From positions 610,829 to 674,828 of the forward strand of contig NZ_WEIO01000001.1 in assembly GCF_009183655.1 (NCBI RefSeq): DNA of 64,000 nucleotides. The letters run 5' to 3'. The DNA comes from Bacillus aerolatus (GTDB taxonomy: Bacteria > Bacillota > Bacilli > Bacillales > Domibacillaceae). The position numbers and the translations under genes are program-made. The notes under the pieces are model-generated. The model was not told the origin of the DNA and did no database searches. It worked only from the letters and a program-made list of their open reading frames with translations. Shown in pieces: positions 27,010 through 36,313 of this stretch (position 1 is its first letter; the number at the start of each line of letters is the position of its first letter).

Positions 27010-27645
27010 TTACTTCTTTTTTAATAGCCGGTTATGTAGTTTTGAAAAGATGAGTAAGGCAAGAATCGAACCGATTAAGGTCAATGACATATCCCATTGT
27101 GCATCCCACATATCGCCTTGCATACCTAAAAAATTTTTAGATGCTTTTCCTCCTTTTGTTATTTTAAACGATAACCATTCAATAATTTCGTACAATGCAG
27201 AGATTGCAAGCGAAATACTTATAGTAATGGAAAATAACCAAAAACCTTTTGTTATTGGGGTTTTTCGTAATAATATTTCCCTTATTACAATCACAAACAA
27301 ACCCTTTAACAAATGTCCAAAACGATCATAATGATTTCGATTTAAATCGAAGACATCTTTTATCCAATTAAAAAGAGGAACCTTTGAATAGGTGTAATGA
27401 CCGCCGACGAACATCATAACTGCTAAAATGGCAATGATGATATAAGAAAGAGTGGTGAATCGAAATTTATTATACGTTGCAATTACGATAATTAATCCGA
27501 CAACGGCGGGAATAACCTCCGCTGCCCATGACGAGTACCCCGCTGGCTTGATAACAGACCAAATAAAAACTGCGATAACAACCAATAATAAAAATAGGTG
27601 AATCTTTGTACTGTTACCTCTACCTTCTTTTATCACTTTTTTCAC
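27010..27645 (-). CDS. DUF2238 integral membrane protein
   Basis: A 211-residue protein with about six transmembrane helices. Family signatures are GGHYTYSKVPLFNWI, RNHYDRFGHLLKGLF, REILLR, ALYEIIEWLSFK and the C-terminal FLGMQGDMWDAQWDM, which together identify the YjdF/DUF2238 membrane family. Function unknown. It lies downstream of the alpha/beta hydrolase on the same strand but 119 bases away. Confidence 0.85.
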   Translation of the reverse strand: MKKVIKEGRGNSTKIHLFLLLVVIAVFIWSVIKPAGYSSWAAEVIPAVVGLIIVIATYNKFRFTTLSYIIIAILAVMMFVGGHYTYSKVPLFNWIKDVFDLNRNHYDRFGHLLKGLFVIVIREILLRKTPITKGFWLFSITISISLAISALYEIIEWLSFKITKGGKASKNFLGMQGDMWDAQWDMSLTLIGSILALLIFSKLHNRLLKKK

Positions 27646-27764
27646 TCCTATAAAAATGTTTTCTATTTATAGTATTTGAAAAAACACCATTTCGTATGCA
27701 GAGTACTTGGAGCTGTTTGCCGTCAGCCGCTTTGCACGCTTTTGTCGGGAGTTAAAAAGTATGG

Positions 27765-28553
27765 TCAGACTTCATATATTGGATTTTTATACATATGTAT
27801 AAACTGCTTAATGAGATGGTTTACTTCTATGGCTGCCTTTGTAGGAATCTGGTGCTTCATGTCCCCTATTAATATCAATTCATTAACAGGGAGCTTTTCG
27901 TTTAGTAAGTGAGCATATGGATGAAACTGCCTATCTTTTTCTCCGTAGAGCAGCAAAACAGGGGATTTAATTTTATCTAATTGCTCTGTACAATTATAAT
28001 GCAAACTGTATTCATAATATTGTTCAATATTTTGTGTTTTACCTTTTTTCGCATCAGTATACAGCTCTTTAAATAGCTTCTTTGTATTTGAATTACCAAA
28101 AGAAACTGATAAAGCAAGAGTTTCGATTGCGTTCAATTTCGCTAATATCACCCCCAGCCAAATTTTATTTTTTAATGAGCGATCTTTCACTTCTGACATG
28201 GCTCCTAAGAGGATGGCTCCTAAAGAGTATTCTGGATATGTCAGCAAAAAGTCAAGAGCAATAGACCCCCCGGTTGAATAGCCGCATATGAAGGCTTTGT
28301 CTATTTCCAGATGGTCTAATATTTGTTTTATATCATGTGAAATTAACGGATAAGTTAATGTCTCTTCTGAAAAAGAGCTGTTTCCATGGCCCCGAATATC
28401 AAAAATAATTGTTTTGAAATCGTTTGATAGTTCATTCACCTGGCAGGTAAAGTTCATGCCTGTGAGCAAGGGGGGATGAATAAAAACAATGGGCACCCCT
28501 TTACCTTGAACATGATAATAAAGATTTACACCATCTATATTTACAGTTGGCAA
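27765..28553 (-). CDS. Alpha/beta hydrolase
   Basis: About 263 residues. The TTG at 28551-28553 is taken as start because GGAGGTG lies 7 bases before it. It begins LPTVNIDGVNLYYHVQGKGVPIVFIHP, with the nucleophile elbow GYSTGGS near residue 90, the acid in LLYGEKDRQFHPY and His in MKHQIPTKAAIE near 240. Substrate unknown (esterase- or lactonase-like). A partial second copy of the N-terminus lies at 60723-60797. Confidence 0.82.
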   Translation of the reverse strand: MPTVNIDGVNLYYHVQGKGVPIVFIHPPLLTGMNFTCQVNELSNDFKTIIFDIRGHGNSSFSEETLTYPLISHDIKQILDHLEIDKAFICGYSTGGSIALDFLLTYPEYSLGAILLGAMSEVKDRSLKNKIWLGVILAKLNAIETLALSVSFGNSNTKKLFKELYTDAKKGKTQNIEQYYEYSLHYNCTEQLDKIKSPVLLLYGEKDRQFHPYAHLLNEKLPVNELILIGDMKHQIPTKAAIEVNHLIKQFIHMYKNPIYEV

Positions 28554-28607
28554 CAAATGACACCTCCACAATAATTTTAAGCTTGACCTTTAAGCTTGAC
28601 CTTATAG

Positions 28608-28650
28608 AAAGAGCTCTTTTTGAACCATAGGATCAAAAAGAGCTTTTTTC
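28608..28650. terminator. Hairpin upstream of the alpha/beta hydrolase
   Basis: GCTCTTTTTGA / TCAAAAAGAGC 11-bp stem. A T run follows on the plus strand; on the minus strand the tail is weaker (TCTTTCT). It may end the small-protein transcript at 28719. Next to it is a 13-bp direct repeat TAAGCTTGACCTT at about 28578-28603. Confidence 0.45.
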
Positions 28651-28718
28651 ACAGGGAAGAAAATAGGGTCCTAAGAGGAATGGTCAACCTGTTCAACTTG
28701 TTCCACTTTTGTATAAAC

Positions 28719-28946
28719 TTATTGATTATTTTGGTTTGATAACGTTTGTTGTAAAGGCTGATTAGCAGCCATACCGAGCATAGGGTTTGCCATTTGCTGA
28801 ATAGGTTGACTATTTAATGCATTGGACACGGTTTGTGACAACTGTTGGAAAGTTCCGTTTCGCAAACCTCTTGATATTCCGTAAATAGCAGCTCCAGTAG
28901 CACCCACAGCTAATAACGAGGCCATCATACCACGTTGATTATTCAT
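28719..28946 (-). CDS. Small YrzQ-like (DUF3918-type) protein
   Basis: 75 residues, starting MNNQRGMMASLLAVGATGAAIYGISRG: a short amphipathic or transmembrane helix rich in Gly and Ala followed by a Gln/Asn-rich tail (QQLSQTVSNALNSQPIQQ ... QQTLSNQNNQ). The GAAGGAT ribosome site is acceptable. It resembles small membrane proteins of spore formers of the YrzQ/DUF3918 type. Function unknown. Confidence 0.5.
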   Translation of the reverse strand: MNNQRGMMASLLAVGATGAAIYGISRGLRNGTFQQLSQTVSNALNSQPIQQMANPMLGMAANQPLQQTLSNQNNQ

Positions 28947-29111
28947 GAAAAACCATCCTTCCTTTATTGGATATTCGAGTGAATGGCTTCTAAAAAGACA
29001 ATTTTTTTAGAAGCAAGTTTATCTTGATGAATTTGACGGTTAATTATGCTGGTAACTATTTACCTTCATGTAAGTGTTGTTTATAAAGTAGAAGGAGTAC
29101 CCTGTTACTTA

Positions 29112-29282
29112 TTATCTACTCCAAAATTGTTTAAGGTCTAATGGAACATATATTTCACTTCCATGAATCTGTCTATGTATTAATGGATTTAAAAATTGAT
29201 CAGCTATGTGGCTTTCTTCCTTATGACGTGCTATCGAATTTATTCCAACTAACTTTTTCACATATTCTTTTTGTAAATTCAT
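29112..29282 (-). CDS. Small protein, 56 residues, unknown function
   Basis: The ATG at 29280-29282 is preferred, as AAGGGG lies about 10 bases before it. Product MNLQKEYVKKLVGINSIARH ... PLDLKQFWSR, mixed charge, no membrane helix. No family recognised. The flanking regions 28947-29111 and 29283-29521 show nothing else. Confidence 0.4.
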   Translation of the reverse strand: MNLQKEYVKKLVGINSIARHKEESHIADQFLNPLIHRQIHGSEIYVPLDLKQFWSR

Positions 29283-29521
29283 ATACAATGACCCCTTGTT
29301 CATCATATTTATGAAGATTTACTCCATATGTGTTATTAAATTTCCCGCTTAGCCTGAAAAAATACAGGAGATAACTTCCAATCGATTGTACCAACAAACT
29401 TTTTTATTTTTAGATGTATATATAGCATTTTTTACATGAGCTGGATGTTTTTAAAATACATAATCAAGCTTTTTTCTCCTCATTCTAACACTGTTGTTAA
29501 AAATACAAGGGGGAATCAGCC

Positions 29522-29593
29522 ATGACAGTAATCAGTGACGTCAAGCAAACGCTGGCTGGATTAAAAAGCGCACAAGCAAGCTTCTTTATTTAA
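29522..29593 (+). pseudogene. Truncated DUF1657-type gene
   Basis: ATG behind AAGGGGG starts MTVISDVKQTLAGLKSAQAS, the typical N-terminus of DUF1657 proteins (about 65-70 residues, often near spoVA-type and yetF genes in spore formers). Here the frame stops after 23 codons at a TAA, and the rest of the family is not found downstream. A broken gene. Confidence 0.6.
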
Positions 29594-29667
29594 GAACAGA
29601 ATAAACCCCAAATGGATGATGATAAGGGTACAGGAACTAAATATTAAAAAAGGACAGGTGCTTTTAA

Positions 29668-30246
29668 TTGCAATTATCACCTAGGATTTATCACTCATTT
29701 GTTCGGCCAAAATGGTTCACAAAAATATATATTCAAAATAAAATTCAACAGCACTTTGATTTTACAGATAAAAAAGTGCTGGATTTTGGAGCGGGTACCG
29801 GAGCGAACTGTACTTTATGTTCACCTGCTCATTATTTCGGGCTAGACCCCGATTCGTACAGGATTGACTTTGCTAAACGATTGTACGCTCCATACCGGTT
29901 TGAAACTTTTATGGGAAATGAACTTCCCGTAGAGGACAACAGCTTTGATTTTGTTTTAATCATCGCTGTCCTGCATCATATTCCTCCAGAAATGATCGAA
30001 TGTTATATAAAGGAATTCAAAAGAATTTTAAAACCTGAGGGCAAAGTTATCGTAATTGAACCCTGTTTTTTTGAAAAGTCTCCGATTAGCAACTGGTTCA
30101 TGAAATCTAATGATAAAGGTGATTACATTCGAAAGGAAGAGGAGTATCTGAATTACTTCACGAAGGAAAACTTCCGGTGTAATGTGCTAAAAAGGTTTAA
30201 AAAATGCTTTTTTTATAATGAACTTTATTTTACAGCCTTATTGTAA
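29668..30246 (+). CDS. Class I SAM-dependent methyltransferase
   Basis: A 192-residue methyltransferase with a TTG start. SAM-binding motif I is VLDFGAGTGANC near residue 38, motif II FGLDPDSYRIDFAK, motif IV SFDFVLIIAVLHHIPPE near 92, and motif VI LKPEGKVIVIEP. It is shorter than many members, with a Cys/Phe/Tyr-rich end. Acceptor unknown. No partner genes; a small repeat element follows. Confidence 0.8.
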   Translation: MQLSPRIYHSFVRPKWFTKIYIQNKIQQHFDFTDKKVLDFGAGTGANCTLCSPAHYFGLDPDSYRIDFAKRLYAPYRFETFMGNELPVEDNSFDFVLIIAVLHHIPPEMIECYIKEFKRILKPEGKVIVIEPCFFEKSPISNWFMKSNDKGDYIRKEEEYLNYFTKENFRCNVLKRFKKCFFYNELYFTALL

Positions 30247-30366
30247 GTGCGTGTTCAAAAAGGAGGTCGAGAAGTTCAAAGAAGCGCAGTTTCGAGGAGC
30301 GGAGAAGCAAGCTGACGCAGAAATTCGACCGCTATTTTTCCCAGAGTTTTTGAACAACCTCTGTAA
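30247..30366. repeat. Possible small MITE-like intergenic repeat
   Basis: The ends carry an inverted TGTTCAAAAA (30253-30262) and TTTTTGAACA (about 30347-30356) and the interior holds GAAGTTCAAAGAAGCGCAG. The remaining 30367-30500 has nothing more than the ribosome site of the next gene. Confidence 0.4.
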
Positions 30367-30500
30367 GTTTTTTTATTTTTGTCTTGCGGCAGCTTACCTT
30401 TCTAATAAAGGCCGCTCCTGATGTATATAAGATCCTCCATTAATTACCGCTAATAATTCGCTTTCGGTTCTTCTATAATGAGTAGTGGGGAGGAGATAAA

Positions 30501-31361
30501 ATGACAGTCATTTTGTTGGTGATACTATTTGCCATTACTATGTTCCTTTTCTATAGAGCATATAAAAACACTCAAAAAGTTGCTTTAAATAAAGTTAATT
30601 TAGCTGCTATGGATTCTCATCATCCACCTGGTTCTCTTTTAAATGTTTTGCAAATCTCAGATATGCATCTTGAAAATATTTCTATTTCGCCTGAACAGCT
30701 ATATAACAAGTTGGCAAATGAAAAAATCGATTTAATCGCTCTTACAGGGGATTACTTAGATAAAAGGCGGAGTATTCCTAAATTGATCCCATATTTAAAT
30801 GTTTTAAACCGCTTAAATGCGCAATATGGAGTCTACGCTGTATTTGGAAACCATGATTATATTTTAAAACAAAAGGATTTTGAAATATTGAGGAACGTAC
30901 TGGAGGAGCATGGCTGTAAAACGCTTCAAAATGGAAATGAGACGATTAATGTTCAAGGAGAGCGTGTTAATATTATAGGGATTGACGACTTTCACACAAA
31001 AAGAAGCAACTTGCACACATCATTTTCCGGCCTAGAGGAAGGATACGACTTAGTGTTAACTCATGACCCTAACATTGTTCTAAATATGAAGGATTGCTAT
31101 TTCGATTATCTTTTATCAGGTCACTTCCATGGCGGACAAATTTACTGGCCTAAGCCTTATCATCTCGCAAAGCTCGGACGTACTATGATGAGAATGAATA
31201 TGATCAAAGGCCTGCATTACTATGATGAAAAACCTTTTTATATAAGTGAAGGGTTAGGACAAACGTCTATCAATATAAGGGTTGGAAGTCGCCCTGAAAT
31301 CACACTTCACCAGCTATCTATAAATAAAGTGAAAAAAGAAGGAGCTCTGACGGCAGTGTAA
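30501..31361 (+). CDS. Membrane-anchored metallophosphoesterase (YpbG/YkuE-like)
   Basis: 286 residues. One N-terminal transmembrane helix (about 2-20) is followed by a calcineurin-like phosphoesterase domain: LQISDMHLENISI (metal site 1) near 53, LTGDYLD near 83, VFGNHDYIL near 116, LTHDP near 190 and LSGHFHGGQI near 210. All five metal-binding blocks are present. Substrate unknown; the family includes UDP-diacylglucosamine-type and phospholipid phosphodiesterases. GGAGGAG lies ahead of the ATG. Confidence 0.87.
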   Translation: MTVILLVILFAITMFLFYRAYKNTQKVALNKVNLAAMDSHHPPGSLLNVLQISDMHLENISISPEQLYNKLANEKIDLIALTGDYLDKRRSIPKLIPYLNVLNRLNAQYGVYAVFGNHDYILKQKDFEILRNVLEEHGCKTLQNGNETINVQGERVNIIGIDDFHTKRSNLHTSFSGLEEGYDLVLTHDPNIVLNMKDCYFDYLLSGHFHGGQIYWPKPYHLAKLGRTMMRMNMIKGLHYYDEKPFYISEGLGQTSINIRVGSRPEITLHQLSINKVKKEGALTAV

Positions 31362-31376
31362 CGTTAGAGCCTTTTT
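31344..31376 (+). terminator. Terminator overlapping the phosphoesterase stop codon
   Basis: GCTCTGACG / CGTTAGAGC stem with CCTTTTT behind; the stop TAA (31359-31361) lies in the loop. Confidence 0.75.
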
Positions 31377-31378
31377 CT

Positions 31379-31834
31379 ATTTATTAAATATTTCTTGTTC
31401 TCCAATCCGTTTAGCAAAACTCCTTATTCCAAAATTAATTATCATTTTTAGGTATATTGCTAAAATCAAATATACGTGAACATTTTCTAAATTGGGGGAA
31501 TATCCTAAGAGAACGAAAGGACAAGATAGTTTATTGTATGTAAACGTCCTAAATTTGGTAAGTAGGAAACGAAGTCTAAACAGAAAATTCAAATGTGAGC
31601 TGGCAATCATCTAATGCAAACAGTCCCCTATACCTTGTATACAAAATGGCTCTTTGACTAATACTTTAAATCGAAACCCTCTCTATAGTGAGTGGAGTAA
31701 AGGAATGAGTTCGGTTTTGTCCTTATTCCTTCTCTCAAAATTACATAACAGATTGGTAAAAAAACGGTTTCCTTAAATGTTGATTATATCAAGATTGACG
31801 AGAGAAGAAGAAGGTGGTAAGCTAAAATAAAATG
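31379..31834. other. Intergenic region without recognisable gene
   Basis: About 450 bases. A minus-strand frame at 31377-31610 lacks a ribosome site and family features. The only useful signal is TTGACG at 31795-31800, a possible -35 element for the 6-phosphogluconate dehydrogenase gene. Confidence 0.4.
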
Positions 31835-31855
31835 TTAATTTGTTTAGTAAACTAA
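31835..31855 (-). promoter_or_regulatory. Operator upstream of 6PGDH, exact copy of the uxaC operator
   Basis: Reading the minus strand, this 21-bp site starts with TTAGTTTACTAAACAAA and matches 34822-34842 base for base. Its core GTTTA-C-TAAAC is palindromic. A partial third copy, AGTTTACTAA, is at 31880-31889. The most likely ligand is the ROK repressor encoded at 33514-34701. Confidence 0.75.
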
Positions 31856-32017
31856 CAAAAATAAAAGCGCTCTAATTCGAGTTTACTAACGGCTTCTGTT
31901 CGCGCTGTTTCATATTAATTTACGAAAAAAATTGTTGCTGATCTTCAAAAAGACAAGTAATAAATGTGTATCAGTATTTTAGTAAATAACACGAATCATT
32001 CGAGAAAGGGTAAAGAC

Positions 32018-33430
32018 ATGACAAAACAGCAAATTGGTGTAATCGGTTTGGCAGTAATGGGTAAAAATCTAGCCTTAAATATTGAAAGTAGAGGGTATTC
32101 CGTTTCGGTTTTCAACCGGTCGGCTGATAAAACAAAGGCTTTTTTACAAGAAGAAGCGAAAGGAAAGAACTTTAAAGGAACATACGAAATCGAAGAGTTT
32201 GTCCAGTCACTTGAAAAGCCGCGCAAAATTTTATTGATGGTTAAGGCAGGTTCAGCGACGGATGCAACGATTGATTCGCTTAAACCATTTTTAGAAAAAG
32301 GCGATATTTTAATTGACGGCGGGAATACATTTTTTCAAGATACAGTCAGACGCAATAGGGAGCTTGACAGCCTAGGCATTCATTTCGTCGGTACTGGCGT
32401 TTCCGGCGGGGAAGAAGGCGCATTGAATGGTCCATCCATTATGCCAGGAGGCCAACGGGAAGCGTATGAGCTCGTGCGCCCGATTCTTGAAGCAATTTCC
32501 GCGAAAGTGGAGGGCGATGCATGCTGCACGTACATCGGTCCGGACGGAGCGGGACACTATGTAAAAATGGTACATAACGGTATTGAGTACGGCGACATGC
32601 AGCTTATTTCCGAGGCCTATTTCATTTTGAAACACGTATTGCATTTAGATACGGATGAGCTTCACCGTGTGTTTGCGGATTGGAATAAAGGCGAACTCGA
32701 CAGCTATTTGATCGAAATTACGGCCGATATATTTACAAAAAGGGATGAAGAAACAGGAAAACCGCTCGTTGATGTCATTTTGGATGCAGCTGGTCAAAAA
32801 GGAACAGGAAAATGGACGAGCCAAAACGCACTAGACCTTGGCGTACCGCTTCCAGTCATCACCGAATCCGTCTTCGCCCGCTTTATTTCCGCGATGAAAG
32901 ACGAACGAGTAAAAGCGAGTAAAGTGTTAAGAGGACCGGATGCTTCATCGTTTGATGGTAACAAAGAAGAACTGATCGAAGCGGTTCGAAAAGCGCTTTA
33001 CATGAGCAAAATTTGTTCATACGCACAAGGATTTGCCCAAATGCGCGCCGCATCCGAAGAATACGGCTGGGATCTCCGCTACGGTGACATCGCCATGATT
33101 TTCCGCGGCGGCTGCATTATCCGCGCACAATTTCTGCAAAAAATTAAAGAAGCGTTCGACAACAGTCCGAACTTGTCCAATTTGCTGCTCGACTCGTACT
33201 TTAAAGACATTGTTGAAAACTATCAATCCTCGCTTCGCCGCGTTCTCGGGCTGGCGATTGAGCGTGGCGTTCCGGTTCCATCGTTTGCAAGTGCCATCGC
33301 TTACTACGACAGCTACCGAACGGAAACGCTGCCAGCGAACTTAATCCAGGCACAGCGCGACTATTTCGGTGCGCACACGTACCAGCGTATTGACAAAGAA
33401 GGAACATTTCATACGAACTGGATGGAATAA
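32018..33430 (+). CDS. gndA: 6-phosphogluconate dehydrogenase, decarboxylating
   Basis: 470 residues from the ATG at 32018 (GAAAGGG ahead of it; 18 upstream in-frame codons lack a site). It oxidises 6-phosphogluconate to ribulose 5-phosphate with CO2 release. Signatures: Rossmann [26 protein letters not shown] with NADP-type Arg, [21 protein letters not shown], catalytic Lys and His-Asn in [15 protein letters not shown], and [28 protein letters not shown] at the C-terminal substrate-binding helix. Bacillus carries two such enzymes, one tied to gluconate use. The shared operator with the uxaC-lar-gntK operon suggests this is the gluconate-linked copy. Confidence 0.92.
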   Translation: MTKQQIGVIGLAVMGKNLALNIESRGYSVSVFNRSADKTKAFLQEEAKGKNFKGTYEIEEFVQSLEKPRKILLMVKAGSATDATIDSLKPFLEKGDILIDGGNTFFQDTVRRNRELDSLGIHFVGTGVSGGEEGALNGPSIMPGGQREAYELVRPILEAISAKVEGDACCTYIGPDGAGHYVKMVHNGIEYGDMQLISEAYFILKHVLHLDTDELHRVFADWNKGELDSYLIEITADIFTKRDEETGKPLVDVILDAAGQKGTGKWTSQNALDLGVPLPVITESVFARFISAMKDERVKASKVLRGPDASSFDGNKEELIEAVRKALYMSKICSYAQGFAQMRAASEEYGWDLRYGDIAMIFRGGCIIRAQFLQKIKEAFDNSPNLSNLLLDSYFKDIVENYQSSLRRVLGLAIERGVPVPSFASAIAYYDSYRTETLPANLIQAQRDYFGAHTYQRIDKEGTFHTNWME

Positions 33431-33437
33431 TTTTTTC

Positions 33438-33490
33438 AAAAAAGAACTGTTTCAGCGTCCGATTTTTCGGAGCTGGTACAGTTCTTTTTC
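33438..33490. terminator. Bidirectional terminator between 6PGDH and the ROK repressor
   Basis: AAAAAGAACTGT / ACAGTTCTTTTT outer stem with inner CAGCgtCCGA / TCGGagCTG; it serves both convergent genes. Confidence 0.8.
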
Positions 33491-33513
33491 ATTGTTTAGC
33501 CCCGGTCGTTTAA

Positions 33514-34701
33514 TTATTTCAATACCATTGTCTTTTCCTTTTCTTCAAACGTCAAATCCAGCGTCGGAATATCAAGAAATTTCTTAATAGCTAACGAAGC
33601 AGCGCCGAGAACGCAAGCTTTTTTTCCAAGCGTGGAGATGGATAATTCCCGATAATGGCTGACGGTTGATGCTAAGTTGTCTTTCATCCGTTCAATCGAT
33701 TTTGGGTAAAGTCTGAGCAGTTCGCTGTTCAACACGAGTATTTCCGGATTGTATAAGTTAATCATATTATTCAAACCAATCGACAAATAATAAATAAACT
33801 GCTCCATCATTTCGTGTACTACATCATCCTGCACTTCGAGCCAGCCGCGGACATCTTCATACGACACACTCTCTTGCTGTTTCTTTTCAGCAAGTTCTTT
33901 GAAAAAAGCCGATTCGGAGGCATATTGTTCCCAACAGCCATGATTTCCGCAGTTGCATTGCTTACCGCCGGGCATCACAATCATGTGACCGGCTTCACCC
34001 GCATACCCGTTATGGCCTCTGAAAAATTCACTGTTCATCATGATGCCAAGACCGATTCCTGAATACAGCGTCGCACACAATAAATTTTCAGTTTCATGGT
34101 ATGCGTACACCCGCTCAGCGAATGAAACTAAATTCGCATTATTTTCGAGGTGAATCTCAAGGTCAATTTCTTTTTCAAGGTCCTGCTTCAAATTTGAATC
34201 TCTCCACTGGAAACGAGGAATAAAGTGAATGAACTCATCATTCGTCACAAGCCCGTGAATCCCAATCACAATGCCGATAAGACCATAACGGCGATTCGCA
34301 CATTCTGTCTTATATGCCTGAATATTTTCAATTAATAAGCGGACGATCACTTCATACTCTGTCGTCTCTATATCAATCGTGCGTGACGAGACAGGGCGGC
34401 CAAGCAAATCGGTCAATGCGAACGTAATTGAATCGTAATCAAGATCAATCCCGAGTGCACAACCCGCATCGCGGTTCAGCGAAAGCATAATCGGACGTCT
34501 GCCGACTGTAGAATGATCTTGCTGTGTTTCAACAATTAATTCATCATCTAATAGAGCTGCGGCCTGGGCAGAGATGGTGGCTCTAGTTAAATTGGTCTGT
34601 TTTGATAAATCAGCCCGCGAAATCAATTTTTCTTCAATGATCTTACTGATGATTAAAGAGCGGTTTATTTTTTTTATATAAGCCGCATCGCCGGTAGCCA
34701 T
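33514..34701 (-). CDS. ROK-family repressor (XylR/NagC-like)
   Basis: 395 residues. An N-terminal winged HTH (residues 10-65: KINRSLIISKIIEEKLISRADLSKQTNLTRATISAQAAALL) is followed by a ROK sugar-kinase-like domain, with ALGIDLDYDSITFALTDLLG, AGEAGHMIVMPGG and the zinc motif CNCGNHGCWEQY. XylR-type members repress sugar operons and release DNA on binding a sugar. It is convergent to 6PGDH and divergent from uxaC; the 21-bp site found at both promoters makes it the probable regulator of both. Inducer not known; a hexuronate or aldonate is likely. Confidence 0.88.
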   Translation of the reverse strand: MATGDAAYIKKINRSLIISKIIEEKLISRADLSKQTNLTRATISAQAAALLDDELIVETQQDHSTVGRRPIMLSLNRDAGCALGIDLDYDSITFALTDLLGRPVSSRTIDIETTEYEVIVRLLIENIQAYKTECANRRYGLIGIVIGIHGLVTNDEFIHFIPRFQWRDSNLKQDLEKEIDLEIHLENNANLVSFAERVYAYHETENLLCATLYSGIGLGIMMNSEFFRGHNGYAGEAGHMIVMPGGKQCNCGNHGCWEQYASESAFFKELAEKKQQESVSYEDVRGWLEVQDDVVHEMMEQFIYYLSIGLNNMINLYNPEILVLNSELLRLYPKSIERMKDNLASTVSHYRELSISTLGKKACVLGAASLAIKKFLDIPTLDLTFEEKEKTMVLK

Positions 34702-34766
34702 AATACGTTCCCCCCTTCATTTATATACTTTTTTTATTATACAAATACTTTCTTTTTTCTTTCTAT

Positions 34767-34780
34767 TGAAAGCGAATATT
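34767..34780. promoter_or_regulatory. Possible catabolite-responsive element (cre)
   Basis: TGAAAGCGAATATT matches the cre consensus TGNAARCGNWWNCA at 12 of 14 positions. It lies just upstream of the uxaC promoter. Weak support for CcpA control. Confidence 0.3.
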
Positions 34781-34807
34781 GACGAAAAATATAGGGCATG
34801 ATAAAGT
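34779..34807 (+). promoter_or_regulatory. Sigma-A-like promoter of the uxaC-lar operon
   Basis: TTGACG (34779-34784), 17-base spacer, TAAAGT (34802-34807). The predicted start near 34814 places the operator at 34822-34842 directly downstream, so a bound repressor would block transcription. Confidence 0.5.
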
Positions 34808-34821
34808 AATTATACACTTAA

Positions 34822-34842
34822 TTAGTTTACTAAACAAATTAA
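34822..34842 (+). promoter_or_regulatory. Operator of the uxaC-lar operon
   Basis: Starts with TTAGTTTACTAAACAAA, a 21-bp exact inverse copy of 31835-31855. The TTAGTTT start recalls XylR operators of Bacillus. Confidence 0.75.
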
Positions 34843-34891
34843 ATCACATTAATCTTGAAAAGGTTTTCATTACCCCCAAGGAGAAACCGAA

Positions 34892-36298
34892 ATGAAACCA
34901 TTTTTGACGAAAGATTTCTTATTAAATAATAACACAGCGGTTCATCTTTATCATAATGCAGCGAAACAAATGCCGATTTTCGACTTTCACTGTCACTTGA
35001 GCCCGAAAGAAGTATGGGAAAACAAGCCGTTTGACAATATGACACAGCTTTGGCTTGCGGGCGATCATTACAAATGGCGATTGATGCGCATGCACGGAAT
35101 CGGTGAAGCATGGATTACAGGGGGGGCAGATGATTGGGAAAAGTTTGCGGCTTGGGCCGAAACAGTGCCACATTTAATTGGCAACCCTCTTTACCATTGG
35201 ACTCATATGGAGCTTCAAACATTTTTTGGAATTGATAAACTTCTGAGTCCTGGCACAGCCCGAGAAATTTGGGAAGAGTGCAACGAAAAATTGCAACATC
35301 CGGAATTCAAGCCGCAAATGTTCATTAAAAAAGCGAACGTTCAATTTATTGGCACAACGGATGATCCGGTGTCTGACCTTGCTTATCATCAATTATTAAA
35401 AGAAGATTCATCATTCGAAGCGCAAATTGCACCGACTTTCCGTCCGGACGGCGCACTTTTTATCGAACGGCTGACGTTTGAAGAGTGGCTCCGGGAATTG
35501 GCGGATGTTTCAAACAAGTCGACCACTTCAGTAGGTGGTTTGCTGAAGGCACTCCAACAGCGAGTCGATTTCTTTCATGAACAAGGCGGACGAGCCTCCG
35601 ATCATGATATTCCGCAAATGATTTATATTGAAACGACGAAAGTGGAAGCGGAAGCCATTTTTGATAAGCGTCTCAGTGGCGAAGAGCTCACAACAAATGA
35701 GGTGCTCCAGTACCGTTCCTTTTTATTGAAGGAACTCGGAAAAATGTACGCTGGCAAACAATGGGTGATGCAGCTGCACATAGGAGCGATGCGTAACAAC
35801 AACACGCGCATGAAAGAACAGATTGGCCTGGATACCGGCTTTGATTCCATCGGTGACGGTGATATGGCGGAAGGGTTGTCGCGCTTTTTGGACGTGCTTG
35901 AAAAGGAAGGATCGCTGCCGAGAACAGTGTTGTTTAACTTGAACCCCCGTGACAATGAGGTGCTGGCGGGCATGATGGGGAACTTTTACGAAGAAGGTGT
36001 GCCTGGCAAAATTCAATTTGGTTCCGCCTGGTGGTTCAATGATCATATTGATGGCATGGAAAAACAAATGAAAGATTTAGCAAATATCGGTATACTCGCT
36101 CATTTCATTGGCATGCTGACGGATTCGCGCAGCTTGCTTTCATATGTGCGGCATGATTATTTCCGCCGGATTTTGTGCAATTTGCTCGGTGAATGGGTAG
36201 AAGAAGGCAAAGCGCCGAACAACCTGCCAGCTCTTGAGCAGATGGTGCGAAATATTGCGTACAATAATGCAGAAGCATATTTTTTAAAACGGTCATAA
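34892..36298 (+). CDS. uxaC: Glucuronate (uronate) isomerase
   Basis: 468 residues, the full family length. It interconverts D-glucuronate and D-fructuronate (and D-galacturonate and D-tagaturonate). Signatures: metal-binding FDFHCHLSPKEVWENKPFDNM near residue 30, DHYKWRLMRMHGI, TTDDPVSDLAYH, WVMQLHIGAMRNNNTRM, and FGSAWWFNDHIDGM, LTDSRSLLSYVRHDYFRRILCNLLGEW at the end. CCAAGGAG precedes the ATG. First gene of an eight-gene operon; the next gene starts 15 bases on. Confidence 0.95.
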   Translation: MKPFLTKDFLLNNNTAVHLYHNAAKQMPIFDFHCHLSPKEVWENKPFDNMTQLWLAGDHYKWRLMRMHGIGEAWITGGADDWEKFAAWAETVPHLIGNPLYHWTHMELQTFFGIDKLLSPGTAREIWEECNEKLQHPEFKPQMFIKKANVQFIGTTDDPVSDLAYHQLLKEDSSFEAQIAPTFRPDGALFIERLTFEEWLRELADVSNKSTTSVGGLLKALQQRVDFFHEQGGRASDHDIPQMIYIETTKVEAEAIFDKRLSGEELTTNEVLQYRSFLLKELGKMYAGKQWVMQLHIGAMRNNNTRMKEQIGLDTGFDSIGDGDMAEGLSRFLDVLEKEGSLPRTVLFNLNPRDNEVLAGMMGNFYEEGVPGKIQFGSAWWFNDHIDGMEKQMKDLANIGILAHFIGMLTDSRSLLSYVRHDYFRRILCNLLGEWVEEGKAPNNLPALEQMVRNIAYNNAEAYFLKRS

Positions 36299-36313
36299 GG
36301 AGAAGAGGAAAAA

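Noticed and set aside
31377..31610. 77-residue minus-strand frame
   Set aside because: No ribosome site, no family features, AT-rich composition; part of it overlaps a terminator.
31861..31880. cre site upstream of 6PGDH (AAAAGCGCTCTAA)
   Set aside because: Two conserved consensus bases are missing; not strong enough to call.
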